Notes: generated by a model not told the origin, from the letters alone. Numbered from the stretch's first letter, positions 42,985-52,770 are shown. The stretch is DNA of 64,000 bases from Bacteroides sp. Marseille-P3684 (GCF_900291465.1 NZ_LT985808.1:1481912-1545911); one strand, 5' to 3'. Translations and numbers: made by a program.

Positions 42985-44475
42985 TTAGAGGTTGGATAGA
43001 TGGGCACTTAATATGTTGGTAACACTGTCGTGGAGCATGTCGCTCACCCAGAACGGAGCCAGACCGAGTCCGGCTACGGCTACGATGAGGCAGATGACGG
43101 CGAGGCGTTCGTCCCAAGTAGCATCAGTCAGGTGCAGATGGTGCGGGTCCTTGCAGGTGCCGTAGAGAATCTTGCCTACCACACGCAGGATATAGACTGC
43201 GGTGATCACGATACTCGTACATGCGATGATGGTACATACGCGGTGGAAGGTGTCCGTGTTCTGGAACGAACCGACGAACACGGTCATCTCGGCAATGAAG
43301 CCGCTCAAGCCCGGAAGACCGAGGTTGGCGAGACCGGCAATCACATAGCCTACGCTGAGGAACGGCATGATTTTCATCAGTCCGCTCATCTGACGGATGT
43401 CACGGGTGTGGGTACGTCCGTAAATCATACCGATGAGGGCAAAGAAGAGGGCGGTCATCAAACCGTGGCTCAACATTTGCAGGATGGCACCCGTGCAGCT
43501 CGTGCGGGTCATCATCAGCAGGGCGAAGAGCACCAGACCGCAGTGTGACACGGACGAGTAGGCGTTGATGTACTTCAAGTCGGTCTGTACTACCGCACTG
43601 AAGGCACCGTAAACGACACTGATGGTCGTCAGCACGAGGAAGATCCAGCCCAGCTCCTGAGTAGCCTCAGGCATCAGGTACATGGCTACACGGAAGCAGC
43701 CGTAACCTCCCAGCTTCATCAATACACCGGCGTGGAGCATGGACACGGCTGTCGGCGCCGAAGCGTGACCGTCGGGGCTCCATGTGTGGAAGGGGAACAA
43801 GGCACCCAGCACGCCGAAACCGAGGAAGGTGAGGGGGAAGAAGATGCGCTGCATGTCCATGGGGATGTTGTGCAGGGCGGCAATCTCAAGCACGTTCATG
43901 GTCTGTGCACCCGAGCCGTAGTAGATGCCCAGGATACCGATGAGCAGGAAAGCCGAGGCTCCCATCAACATCAGGGTCAGCTTCATGGCTGCATATTCCT
44001 TGCGTCCGCTGCCCCATACGCCGATGAGCAGGTACATCGGGATCAAGGCAACCTCGTAGAACATGAACATGGTGAACAGGTCGGTAGAGATGAAGAAGCC
44101 GAACACACCGAGCGAAAGCAGGGTGAACCAGAGGAAGTATTCCTTGGTGAGCGGCTTCAGCTTCCAGGAAGCAAATGTTCCGGTGAACACGATGATGGCG
44201 GACAGCAGCAACATGGCTACCGAGATGCCATCGACACCGATGGAGTAGCAGATGTGCAGCGGTGCATACCACATGTAGCTGTCGGTGTAGAGCATTTCCT
44301 CGGTGGCTCCCGCATGGCGCAGCCCGAGGTAGTCCACGGTGAGGTAGATGGCCACCAGCAGCAAGGCGGAAGAACCGGCCACCATCACCCCGCGAACTTG
44401 GTTAAGGTTGCGGCTGATCCACAACCCCAACAGCATCAACAGCGGGATTAGTACGAAAAGACTTAGTATATTCAT
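42985..44475 (-). CDS. nuoM: NADH-quinone oxidoreductase subunit M
   Basis: 496 residues. The signatures FTLLSLGVFGFFISTDLFTMFMFYEVALIPMYLLIG and FPFHTWSPDGHASAPTAVSMLHAGVLMKLGGYG, with the key Glu in the first and Lys in later helices, match NuoM. The ending LSAHLSNL is 13 bp ahead of nuoN. Confidence 0.95.
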   Translation of the reverse strand: MNILSLFVLIPLLMLLGLWISRNLNQVRGVMVAGSSALLLVAIYLTVDYLGLRHAGATEEMLYTDSYMWYAPLHICYSIGVDGISVAMLLLSAIIVFTGTFASWKLKPLTKEYFLWFTLLSLGVFGFFISTDLFTMFMFYEVALIPMYLLIGVWGSGRKEYAAMKLTLMLMGASAFLLIGILGIYYGSGAQTMNVLEIAALHNIPMDMQRIFFPLTFLGFGVLGALFPFHTWSPDGHASAPTAVSMLHAGVLMKLGGYGCFRVAMYLMPEATQELGWIFLVLTTISVVYGAFSAVVQTDLKYINAYSSVSHCGLVLFALLMMTRTSCTGAILQMLSHGLMTALFFALIGMIYGRTHTRDIRQMSGLMKIMPFLSVGYVIAGLANLGLPGLSGFIAEMTVFVGSFQNTDTFHRVCTIIACTSIVITAVYILRVVGKILYGTCKDPHHLHLTDATWDERLAVICLIVAVAGLGLAPFWVSDMLHDSVTNILSAHLSNL

Positions 44476-44576
44476 ATTGTTTTAGTTCTTTGTTTAGTGG
44501 ACAAGGTCTCAGTTGACCGACGGACGGAGAGGACTGTAGGTCCCTGGACGGTCCGTCAGCTTGTTCCCTCGTTTCC

Positions 44577-46469
44577 TTATATTAATAACAACATAAGCGT
44601 GAATACCAATGCGCCGGCCAGGAACCAGATGCAGTAGGTCTGGATGCGTCCGCTCTGCATGCCGCGTACCTCGTCTGCTGCGGCTTGTGCGCTCCAGGCA
44701 GAGAAGTTGAAGAACTGGTCGATGACATGACGGTCCCACCAGGCAAGCGGGGTGGAGATGCAACGGAAGATAATCTTCTTCGTGACGAACATCCAGATTT
44801 CATCCATGTAGAAGCGACGGTAGGCGGCACGGTGCAACGTCTTGAACGTAGCTGCCAGACGGTCGGCAATGGGCTGTTGTTCTTTCAGGTACATGATGGT
44901 AGCAAGTGCGATGGCAACGATGGCGATGCAGACACTCGTGATGGCGACTTGGGCGTCAAGGTGAATGTCGTATGACTGTCCGTTGCTGCTCACGAAGTGA
45001 CCGAAGGGGATGAAACCGGCCACGCAGGTCACTGCTGCCAGGAAGATGAGCGGGAAGCTCATGGATACGGGGGCTTCGTGGGGCGTGTGATGAGCGTGAA
45101 GCTCCTTGTTCTCCTTGCCCCAGAAGATGCCGTAGTAGAGGCGGAACATGTAGAAGGCGGTCATTCCGGCGATGAGGCTCATCATCCAGCCGACAACCGG
45201 ACTGAACTGGAAGCAGGCTGCCAGAATCTCATCCTTGCTGAAGAAGCCGCTGAACGGCGGAATGCCGGCGATGGCAAGGCAGGCAATCAGGAACGTGATG
45301 TGGGTGATGGGCATGTACTTGCGCAGACCTCCCATGGCGGACATCTCGTTGCTGTGGACGGCATGGATGATGGCACCGGCACCCAGGAAGAGCAAGGCCT
45401 TGAACATCGCGTGGGTGAACAGGTGGAACATACCGGCCATGTAGCCCAGACCCTCGTGTGTGTCAGCACCGATGCAGACACCCAGGGCAACCACCATGAA
45501 CGCAATCTGCGAGATGGTCGAGAAGGCGAGCACACGCTTGATGTCGGTCTGCACGCAAGCCACGGCAGCGGCATAGAAGGCGGTGAGCACACCCAGATAG
45601 GCAATCCAGTGGAGCACTTCGGGAGCATAGACGATGAAGATGGGGAACATGCGGGCTACCAGGTAGACACCGGCAACAACCATGGTTGCGGCATGGATGA
45701 GGGCGCTGACAGGAGTCGGACCTTCCATGGCGTCGGGCAACCAGATATGCAGCGGGAACATGGCACTCTTACCGGCACCACCGACAAACATCAGGCCGAG
45801 AGCCCAGGGAATCATGCCGCCGGCAGCGATGAGCAACTGCTGTTCCGGTTCGAAGGTGAACGTGCCGGCATAGTAACCGTAGATGAGGATACCGATGAGG
45901 AAGCCCAAGTCGGCAAAACGGGTCACGATGAATGCCTTCTTGCTGGCTGCGATGGCTTCAGGCTTGGTGTAGTAGAAGCCGATGAGCAGGTAGGAAGATA
46001 CACCCACCAACTCCCAGAACACATACATCTGGAAGATGTTCGTGGCAACGACGAGTCCCAGCATCGAGAATGAGAAGAGGCTCAGGAAAGCGTAGTAGCG
46101 CTGGAAGCCCACTTCGCCTTTCATGTAGCCGAACGAGTAGATGTGCACCATCAGCGACACCGTCGAGATGACGATGAGCATCATCACCGAAATCGGGTCG
46201 AGCAGGATGCCCATGTCGATGTGCAGGTTGGTGGTGAAGGGCAGCCATTCGAAGTTCCACGGCATCAGCTTGGCAAATGTGCCGTCGGCCGAACGCCCGC
46301 CACTGAAATACAGGTAAGCCGTCAGATAAGAGAGCACGGCGACAATGCCCAGCACGGTCGTGCCGATGGCTCCTGCCACTTTATGCTTCATACGCATACC
46401 GGCCAGTCCCAGCACCAGGAAACTGAGCATGGGAAGAAGTAATATGAGTATCGTATAGTTAAAATCCAT
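44577..46469 (-). CDS. nuoL: NADH-quinone oxidoreductase subunit L
   Basis: 630 residues. Antiporter helices (GMIPWALGLMFVGGAGKSAMFPLHIWLPDAMEGPTPVSALIHAATMVVAGVYL) carry the conserved Lys. The C-terminal long lateral helix that crosses M and N is represented by the region after 540. The gap to nuoM (101 bp) holds a small GACGGAC/GTCCGTC hairpin (about 44518-44558), perhaps a processing or partial termination site. Confidence 0.95.
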   Translation of the reverse strand: MDFNYTILILLLPMLSFLVLGLAGMRMKHKVAGAIGTTVLGIVAVLSYLTAYLYFSGGRSADGTFAKLMPWNFEWLPFTTNLHIDMGILLDPISVMMLIVISTVSLMVHIYSFGYMKGEVGFQRYYAFLSLFSFSMLGLVVATNIFQMYVFWELVGVSSYLLIGFYYTKPEAIAASKKAFIVTRFADLGFLIGILIYGYYAGTFTFEPEQQLLIAAGGMIPWALGLMFVGGAGKSAMFPLHIWLPDAMEGPTPVSALIHAATMVVAGVYLVARMFPIFIVYAPEVLHWIAYLGVLTAFYAAAVACVQTDIKRVLAFSTISQIAFMVVALGVCIGADTHEGLGYMAGMFHLFTHAMFKALLFLGAGAIIHAVHSNEMSAMGGLRKYMPITHITFLIACLAIAGIPPFSGFFSKDEILAACFQFSPVVGWMMSLIAGMTAFYMFRLYYGIFWGKENKELHAHHTPHEAPVSMSFPLIFLAAVTCVAGFIPFGHFVSSNGQSYDIHLDAQVAITSVCIAIVAIALATIMYLKEQQPIADRLAATFKTLHRAAYRRFYMDEIWMFVTKKIIFRCISTPLAWWDRHVIDQFFNFSAWSAQAAADEVRGMQSGRIQTYCIWFLAGALVFTLMLLLI

Positions 46470-46505
46470 AATCTTATTGTTTAGAATGTATAGACCACAG
46501 CGGTG

Positions 46506-46817
46506 TTAACCCTTTAGTTCATCAATGTTGTCCGTCTGGATGTTGCGGATGTTCCGGTAGATATTGATGATGATGGCAATGGCGACAGCCGTCTCTGCGG
46601 CAGCAATACCGATGCCAAACAAGGCAAAGAAGTGACCCTCGAAGACGTCGGGGAACAGGTAGCGGTTGAACACGGCGAAGTTGATGTTCGTGGCGTTCAG
46701 GATGAGTTCCACCGAGATGAGGACAGCCAGAAGGTTCTTACGGGTAAAGAAACCGTAGATGCCTGCAAACAGCATGATGGTGCTGACAACCAGATAATAT
46801 ACTACATGTATGTCCAT
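46506..46817 (-). CDS. nuoK: NADH-quinone oxidoreductase subunit K
   Basis: 103 residues, three helices (YLVVSTIMLFAGIYGFFT, LLAVLISVELILNATNINFAVF, GHFFALFGIGIAAAETAVAIAIIINIYR). The conserved Glu pair in VSVELILN and AAAETAVAI is present. Matches family length. Confidence 0.95.
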   Translation of the reverse strand: MDIHVVYYLVVSTIMLFAGIYGFFTRKNLLAVLISVELILNATNINFAVFNRYLFPDVFEGHFFALFGIGIAAAETAVAIAIIINIYRNIRNIQTDNIDELKG

Positions 46818-46829
46818 AAGTTCCTCCTT

Positions 46830-47342
46830 TTATCGTTTACGTGCAATTAACAAACCTCCGATCATACATGCCAGCAGCAGCACACCTGCCACCTCGAAGG
46901 GCAGGACATAGCCATACTTGTCAGAGCTGATGAGTGCATGACCGATTTCCCGCATGGCGATTTCACCGCTGTCGGGGATGACATTCAACGCAAAGCCGTT
47001 GGTCCAGATGAGGAACAGCACCAGGGCTGCACCGATGATGATGGTGAACAGGGCTGCCACCAGCTTGCTGCGTCCGATCTTCAGATTGATGCTCTTGTCC
47101 GAGTTGGTCAATAAGATGGAGAATACATACAAGACGACGATACCGCCGGCATAGACCATGAGCTGCACGGCTCCCAGGAAGGTGTAGCCCAAGATGAAAT
47201 ACATAGCCGCCGTACCGAAGAGCACGAACAGCAGGTAGGTTGCTGCGCGCAGGATGCTTCCGGTCGTAACCGTCATCACCGAGAAGACGCTCATCAGGAT
47301 GGCGACCACGTAGAATACTGTTTGTTGAAGTGTTATATCCAT
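46830..47342 (-). CDS. nuoJ: NADH-quinone oxidoreductase subunit J
   Basis: 170 residues, five helices, including the distorted TM3 segment FLGAVQLMVYAGGIVVLYVFSILLT typical of NuoJ. The C-terminal half is short, as in other Bacteroidetes. Follows nuoI with 6 bp. Confidence 0.93.
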   Translation of the reverse strand: MDITLQQTVFYVVAILMSVFSVMTVTTGSILRAATYLLFVLFGTAAMYFILGYTFLGAVQLMVYAGGIVVLYVFSILLTNSDKSINLKIGRSKLVAALFTIIIGAALVLFLIWTNGFALNVIPDSGEIAMREIGHALISSDKYGYVLPFEVAGVLLLACMIGGLLIARKR

Positions 47343-47348
47343 ATCATT

Positions 47349-47819
47349 CTACTTTTTTACAACTGACGAACCTTCGTGATTGAGCTTCTGCAACAGCTTC
47401 TCGCGTTGGAACACGGCGTTCTCGAAGTCGTTGCTGAAGCGGATGGCATCGTGCGGACAAGCATTCACGCACAGTTCGCAGAACATGCACGAGCCCAGGT
47501 CGTACTCATAGTTAACCAATACTTTTCTTTTCTTGCCGTCTTCGCCTTCCACCATCTCGGAAGTCACCTTGATGGTGCCGTTGGGGCAGGCCATCTGGCA
47601 CAGACCGCAGGCAACGCAGCGGTGCTGGTTGTTCTCGTCGTGAGGCATGACCAGCGTGCCACGGTGGCGCTCAGGGATGTGCAGGGTGGTGTGGCGGTTT
47701 TCAGGATATTGCTCCGTGACATTCTTGCGGAAGTATACACGGATGGAGGTGCGCATACCAATCAGCAGGGTCTTGAGTCCTGAAAAATATCCATTGATGT
47801 AATTACTGAATTTACTCAT
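47349..47819 (-). CDS. nuoI: NADH-quinone oxidoreductase subunit I (2 x 4Fe-4S)
   Basis: 156 residues. Two tetranuclear iron-sulfur motifs are seen, CVACGLCQMACPNG and CMFCELCVNACPHDAI; these hold clusters N6a and N6b, connecting the donor side to NuoB. An N-terminal helix is typical. It lies between nuoH and nuoJ. Confidence 0.95.
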   Translation of the reverse strand: MSKFSNYINGYFSGLKTLLIGMRTSIRVYFRKNVTEQYPENRHTTLHIPERHRGTLVMPHDENNQHRCVACGLCQMACPNGTIKVTSEMVEGEDGKKRKVLVNYEYDLGSCMFCELCVNACPHDAIRFSNDFENAVFQREKLLQKLNHEGSSVVKK

Positions 47820-47844
47820 TGTCTTTTTCGTTTGTTAGTTTGCT

Positions 47845-48945
47845 TTAAAATACCAGACCGGACACCTTGAGCACGACCATCAGCACGAGCAACAGCAGGG
47901 AGGTCGGCATCAGGTATTTCCACTCGAATGTCAGCACCTGGTCGATACGCAGACGGACGAAAGTCCACTTGATCCACATCAGAAGCCATACCACGAAGAA
48001 GGTCTTGCCGAAGAACCAGACGAAGCCGGGGATGTAGTCCATCACGTTGTTGAAGGCGTCAAGGCCTGCCACATGCAGAGGCATCCAGCCACCCAGGAAG
48101 AGGGTCGATGCAAAACCGGCAGTGATGAACAGGTTCAGGTATTCGGCCAGATAGAAGAAGCCGAAGTGCAGACCGGAGTACTCGGTGTGGTAACCGGCGA
48201 GCAACTCCTGCTCGGCTTCAGCCAGGTCGAACGGACCGCGGTTGGCCTCGGCATTACCGGCAATGAGGAATACCACGAAGGCAAGGATGGCGGCGATGTG
48301 CCCCTTGAAGATGTTCCAGCCGTTGGCCTGTCCCTCGACAATGCCGCTCAGGCTGGTCGTTTCGCTCAGCACCACCATGGCCAGCACGATGATGCCCATG
48401 GACAGCTCGTAGCTGATAATCATGGCACCACTACGTACGGCACCGATCATGGTGTACTTGTTGTTACTTGCCCAACCTGCCAGCAGGATACCTACCACGC
48501 CGATGGACGAGGCTGCCAGCACGAAGAGGATGCCGATGTTCATGTCGAGCACCTGGGCGCCCTTGTTCCAGGGAAGGCAGGAGAAGGTCAGGATGGATGC
48601 CAGGATGACGAGGTAGGGGGCCAGGTCATAGAGCAGGTGGTCAGAGTTCTTCAGACGGATGATTTCCTTCGTCAGGATTTTCAGTACGTCGGCAGGAACC
48701 TGCATCAGACCGCCTTTTCCTCCCACACGGTTCGGGCCGATACGGCATTGGAACGCCGCGCAGACCTTACGCTCCATATAAATCAGTATGATAGCGAGGA
48801 CGGCATAGAGAGCCACGAGAACAACACCGATTACCACGCACTCCAGGAAGATGGCCAGCGCCTCGGGCATCACGCTGCATAGGGCGTCGTGAATCCAGCT
48901 GGTAACGGGTTGCAAGCTATAATAGTCTAAAAATGAATTATTCAT
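47845..48945 (-). CDS. nuoH: NADH-quinone oxidoreductase subunit H
   Basis: 366 residues, about eight helices. ERKVCAAFQCRIGPNRVGGKGGLMQVPADVLKI, with its IGPNRVG motif, and NRGPFDLAEAEQELLAGYHTEYSG, with the acidic residues of the quinone funnel (E-channel), are diagnostic. It forms the quinone chamber with NuoB and NuoD. Confidence 0.96.
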   Translation of the reverse strand: MNNSFLDYYSLQPVTSWIHDALCSVMPEALAIFLECVVIGVVLVALYAVLAIILIYMERKVCAAFQCRIGPNRVGGKGGLMQVPADVLKILTKEIIRLKNSDHLLYDLAPYLVILASILTFSCLPWNKGAQVLDMNIGILFVLAASSIGVVGILLAGWASNNKYTMIGAVRSGAMIISYELSMGIIVLAMVVLSETTSLSGIVEGQANGWNIFKGHIAAILAFVVFLIAGNAEANRGPFDLAEAEQELLAGYHTEYSGLHFGFFYLAEYLNLFITAGFASTLFLGGWMPLHVAGLDAFNNVMDYIPGFVWFFGKTFFVVWLLMWIKWTFVRLRIDQVLTFEWKYLMPTSLLLLVLMVVLKVSGLVF

Positions 48946-48971
48946 TGTTCTGTTATTAACGGTTGGTCAAT

Positions 48972-50591
48972 TTATCTGTCAATGTCAGGGATTACAAGGT
49001 CGATACTTGCACCAATCACAATCAGGTCGGCAATCTTCCATCCACGGCAGGCTTTGTCGAGGGTGTGTACCAGCGGCAGGCAGGCCGAGCGGTAGTGCAG
49101 ACGATAGGGGCTCTTGTCTCCATGGCTCTCAAGGATGACATCGAACTCGCCACGGCTCGTCTCCACTGACTGGGAGTAGATGCCTTCCGGCACGCGGATG
49201 ATGGGTTTCGTCTTCACGCGGTATTCGCCTTCAGGAATGTTGTCGATGAGCTGTTCGATGATGTGGAGCGACTCCATGATTTCGTCCATACGCACCATGT
49301 AGCGGGCGAAGCTGTCGCCTTCCGTGCGGAGGATTTCCTTGAATTCCACCTTGTCATAGACACCGTAGGGGTGGTGCTTGCGTACGTCGTTGCTCCAGCC
49401 CGATGCACGTCCCGTGCCTCCGGTAGCGCCGTAGCTGATGACATCCTCACGGCTCAGCACGCCCACACCCTTCATACGGCTGGTCACGATGACGTTGCCG
49501 GTGAAGATTTCGTGGTACTCATGCACGATGCCGCGCATATGCTTGATGAACGCTTTCACCTTCTTCTGGAAGTCGGGATGCAGGTCGGCCTGCACACCGC
49601 CGATCATGTTGTAGTTCTGGATGAGGCGTCCGCCGGTGGTCTCCTCGAAGATGTCGAGCACCATCTCACGTTCGCGGAAGCCGTAGAAGAACGGGGTGAA
49701 GCCACCCATGTCGAGCACCAGACAGGAGAAGTAGAGCAGGTGGGAGTCGATACGTTGCAACTCGTCCATGATGGTACGGATGTACTTCGCACGCTCGGAA
49801 ATCTCGATGCCGGCAGCCTTCTCGATGCACATGCACAGGGCATGGCGGCTCTGGTGTGCGCTCAGGTAGTCCAGACGGTCGGTCAGGGCGAGTGTCTGCG
49901 GGTAGGTGAGGCTCTCGTTCATCTTCTCGATGCCGCGGTGGATGTATCCGCAGACCGGGTCTACACGCTTCACCGTCTCACCGTCGAGGGAGATACGCAT
50001 ACGCAGCGCTCCGTGGGTTGACGGGTGTTGCGGACCCATGTTGATGACAAACTCTTCGGGGGCGAAAACGACGTTCTTTCCGCAGATGAGTTCACCCTTG
50101 GAACCCAGCTCGTAGGTCGGTGCCACGTCGTCATCCTCCTCGTTGGTCATGTTGAGCGGGTTGGACTTCATGTCATAATCCTTGCGGAAGGGGTAGCCCA
50201 CCCAGTCTTCGCGCAGGAAGAGGCGGCGCAGGTCGGGGTTGCCCGTGAAAATGATGCCAAAGAAGTCGTGTGCCTCGCGCTCCTTGATTTGTGCGGTTGC
50301 CCACAGGTCGCAGACACTGGGGATGACCGGATTCTCCCGGTTGTCAGTCTCTGTGCGCAGGGTGATGCGGCGGTTCGAGGTGGTCGACTCCAGGTAGTAG
50401 AGTGCTCCCAGGGTCTCGCCCCAGTCCATGCCCACGATGTCGCGCATGAAATCCATGGCGTCTTCCGGGTCGTGACGCAAGGCTTCGGCAAGCTTGCGGA
50501 ATGAGGCCAGAGGCACGACAGCCACCGTGTCACCCTGTTCGGTGAACGTCACTTCCGGCACAATCTTCAAAATCTTATCTTTTATATCCAT
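48972..50591 (-). CDS. nuoCD: fused NADH-quinone oxidoreductase subunit C/D
   Basis: 539 residues. The first part (about 1-165) is the 30-kDa NuoC domain with EREAHDFFGIIFTGNPDLRRLFLREDWVGYPFRKDY; a linker with acidic residues follows; the rest (about 185-539) is the NuoD 49-kDa domain, with INMGPQHPSTHGALR, VCGYIHRGIEKMNE and, near the end, CRGWKIADLIVIGASIDLVIPDIDR. Such C/D fusions are known in Bacteroidetes and also E. coli. It sits on the quinone-reduction module. Confidence 0.96.
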   Translation of the reverse strand: MDIKDKILKIVPEVTFTEQGDTVAVVPLASFRKLAEALRHDPEDAMDFMRDIVGMDWGETLGALYYLESTTSNRRITLRTETDNRENPVIPSVCDLWATAQIKEREAHDFFGIIFTGNPDLRRLFLREDWVGYPFRKDYDMKSNPLNMTNEEDDDVAPTYELGSKGELICGKNVVFAPEEFVINMGPQHPSTHGALRMRISLDGETVKRVDPVCGYIHRGIEKMNESLTYPQTLALTDRLDYLSAHQSRHALCMCIEKAAGIEISERAKYIRTIMDELQRIDSHLLYFSCLVLDMGGFTPFFYGFREREMVLDIFEETTGGRLIQNYNMIGGVQADLHPDFQKKVKAFIKHMRGIVHEYHEIFTGNVIVTSRMKGVGVLSREDVISYGATGGTGRASGWSNDVRKHHPYGVYDKVEFKEILRTEGDSFARYMVRMDEIMESLHIIEQLIDNIPEGEYRVKTKPIIRVPEGIYSQSVETSRGEFDVILESHGDKSPYRLHYRSACLPLVHTLDKACRGWKIADLIVIGASIDLVIPDIDR

Positions 50592-50599
50592 AGCTCCTA

Positions 50600-51187
50600 T
50601 TAATCTTCTTCTGGTTTGGGTTGTTTACGGTTAACACCGCCAAAGAAATGTTCCAGCTTGATTTTGCGTTGCAGCTGCATCAGGCCATAATAAAAAGCCT
50701 CGGGGCGCGGCGGACATCCCGGGATGTAGACATCCACAGGGACAATCTGGTTGATGCCGTCGACCACGTGGTACGAGTTCTTGAACGGGCCGCCCGAGAT
50801 GGTGCATCCGCCCACGGCGATGACATATTTCGGTTCGGCGAGCTGGTCATACAGACGTTTCATCAACGGTGCGCAGCGGTGGGTGATGGTTCCCATGACG
50901 AGCAGCACGTCACCCTGACGGGGGGAGTTACGGGTTACCTCGAAACCGAAGCGTGCCATGTCATAGCGGGCAGCACCCAGTGCCATGAACTCGATGGCGC
51001 AGCAGCTCGTTCCGAGCAGGAATGACCACACGGAGTTGCTTCGTCCCCAGTTGATCAGGTCATCAAGTTTCGACACGGCAACGTTCACGCCCTGTTCACG
51101 AAGTTCCTCGACCATGTGCTCCAGGTAGTCGTTGTTCTTGAACTCCTCATACTTCATGGAGCGGATTTTCGGCTGTTTCATTCCCAT
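50600..51187 (-). CDS. nuoB: NADH-quinone oxidoreductase subunit B
   Basis: 195 residues. The N2 cluster Cys residues: the tandem pair in LLGTSCCAIEFMALG, and singles in VAVGGCTISGGPF and YIPGCPPRPEAF. The last electron carrier before quinone. Start overlaps the nuoA end by 10 bp. A further in-frame ATG lies 6 bp downstream. Confidence 0.96.
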   Translation of the reverse strand: MGMKQPKIRSMKYEEFKNNDYLEHMVEELREQGVNVAVSKLDDLINWGRSNSVWSFLLGTSCCAIEFMALGAARYDMARFGFEVTRNSPRQGDVLLVMGTITHRCAPLMKRLYDQLAEPKYVIAVGGCTISGGPFKNSYHVVDGINQIVPVDVYIPGCPPRPEAFYYGLMQLQRKIKLEHFFGGVNRKQPKPEED

Positions 51188-51528
51188 TTGAGCGCTCCTT
51201 TCTTCCAGGCGTATGCCAGGCCTAAGATTAATACTACTAAGAAGAAGATGACACTTACCAGGCCATAGATTCCCACTTCACCCACGACAACTGCCCAGGG
51301 AAAGAGGAACACTGTCTCGATGTCGAACATCAGGAACAGGATGGCGAACAGGTAATAACCAACCTTGAACTGCATTTGCGAACGTCCACGTGTGGGTAAA
51401 CCACATTCGTAGGCCTCGCCTTTCTGGGCATTGAACGAGCGCGGGCTGATAAGCTTTGCCACGATCATGCCGGCAGCTACCAAGGCAATTCCGGTTAAAA
51501 TTGCGGTAATTAATAATGTAAAAGACAT
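51178..51528 (-). CDS. nuoA: NADH-quinone oxidoreductase subunit A
   Basis: 116 residues, three helices. SFNAQKGEAYECGLPTRGRSQMQFKVGYYLFAILFLMFDIETVFLFPWAVV matches NuoA, with the conserved ECG and FDIE motifs. It opens the operon nuoABCDHIJKLMN. Confidence 0.95.
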   Translation of the reverse strand: MSFTLLITAILTGIALVAAGMIVAKLISPRSFNAQKGEAYECGLPTRGRSQMQFKVGYYLFAILFLMFDIETVFLFPWAVVVGEVGIYGLVSVIFFLVVLILGLAYAWKKGALKWE

Positions 51529-51939
51529 GTTTTAATTATTAGGTTATTTGATTTATGTTGCAATGAAAATAAAGACGTTGCTTGTGTCTGCCGGGGCTAA
51601 ATCAAGAGCCGGCAGAAGAGAAGGGTCGGAGCCGGACGAGGGGTGCTGCGGAAAGGGTTGGAGGTAGTAGAGTGAGAGGGGCGGGCACCCGTGTCACGGC
51701 AAGTTCGTCCGTCAGCATGGAACAGCCGGGTGACAGGACGTATGCTTCTGTTGTAAAAACTGTTTGGTGTAAGAGGATTGTGCTTGATAGAGAGGTCGGG
51801 AGTAGAGGGGCGGGAAGGTTGGGTGAAGGGTATGGCAGACAGCCTCCCTATTGAATTGCCCAAAAAGAGCACCAATAGGAAAAAGGGTAAAACCAACATT
51901 TTCCAGCCTTTGACCATCTCTACTACTACTTTTGAGCCG

Positions 51940-51947
51940 CAAAGATA
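51940..51947 (-). promoter_or_regulatory. -7 element TATCTTTG of the nuo operon
   Basis: The plus strand reads CAAAGATA; minus-strand TATCTTTG is more than 400 bp from the nuoA ATG, which would mean a long leader. It is the best TANNTTTG match in this strand and region. Confidence 0.4.
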
Positions 51948-52146
51948 GTCACTAATATTGAATAAGCCCACGAATTTTTTCGTTTTTTTTAACCACGCCG
52001 GAAGATTGCTTCCCGTGTCCCGCACCTTCTCTCCTGGGGCGTCACGGACGCCTTTCCTTCCGTCCCTTGGTGTGCTCTTTTTTCATCCGACGTCTTTTTC
52101 TGCGGATGGGTGGAAATGACAAAAAGAAGTCATTTCCGTGCTTTTG

Positions 52147-52680
52147 CTTGACGGATTTCGTCAAACGTCTCTTTGTGGCTAACTCACATTGGACGATTTG
52201 CCGACAAACTAGCAGGCAATTGCTAAGAAAAGCAAACAAAACACCGGGAAAATGCCCTTCATTTTAGAAAACTATACACTTCGTTTTCGGAAGATTGACA
52301 AAACGTGCCCGGAACAATATTGTTTCGCGAGCCAAACAATATAGTTTGCCGCGTCAAACAATATAGTTTCCCCCTCCAAACACGATTGTTTCATGCCCGG
52401 AAGTCAAATCTTTGGAAGATGGAAGTAAAAAGTTCCGAGTTTCATTCGCTGGAAGGAGTGTGCTGTCAATAATTCGGATGGTAATAAAAAGCATGTATCT
52501 CTCCCGTGTTCGTTGTGAGAATGCTGCTGTTTCGCTGACAGACGAGCTTCCGTGCAACGAAAACAGCCGTAGCCGTGTCAAGTTGTATTTTGTGAATCGC
52601 TCCAGAATGCCTTCTTTGCGTTCCAACTCGTCCTTTGGTGCAAGAAATGCCTCTGTGGATGCCTTCGTTTGACATTTTGA
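52147..52680 (+). repeat. dispersed intergenic element, copy 2
   Basis: The same order of modules as copy 1: CTTGACGGATTT (52147), a diverged GGCTAAC block (52178), the palindrome array (52311-52414), TATTTTGTGAATCGC (52586-52600), and CGTTTGACATTTTGATA (52666-52682). The 3' flank also shares CTTTGGTGCAAGAAATGC-like words with copy 3. In the region just after the array, AAGTCAAAT...GGAAG is shared with copy 1. It precedes the lipoprotein at 52803. Confidence 0.75.
52311..52414. repeat. phased palindrome array, copy 2
   Basis: Five 16-bp units start at 52311, 52333, 52355, 52377 and 52399 with an exact 22-bp period: GGAACAATATTGTTTC, CAAACAATATAGTTTG, CAAACAATATAGTTTC, CAAACACGATTGTTTC and a degenerate GGAAGTCAAATCTTTG. 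Spacers are GCGAGC, CCGCGT, CCCCTC, ATGCCC. Units are more degenerate than in copies 1 and 3. Confidence 0.88.
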
Positions 52681-52762
52681 TAGTTGGGTAAGAAAACAGT
52701 TGGGCACGAAGCGGCGAGTGAAGAAAAGGATATTTTCAGGCAGGAGCTTCTCCGAAAAACAC

Positions 52763-52770
52763 TACCTTTG
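52763..52770 (+). promoter_or_regulatory. -7 element TACCTTTG for the lipoprotein at 52803
   Basis: TACCTTTG fits TANNTTTG, 32 bp before the ATG at 52803. Confidence 0.5.
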
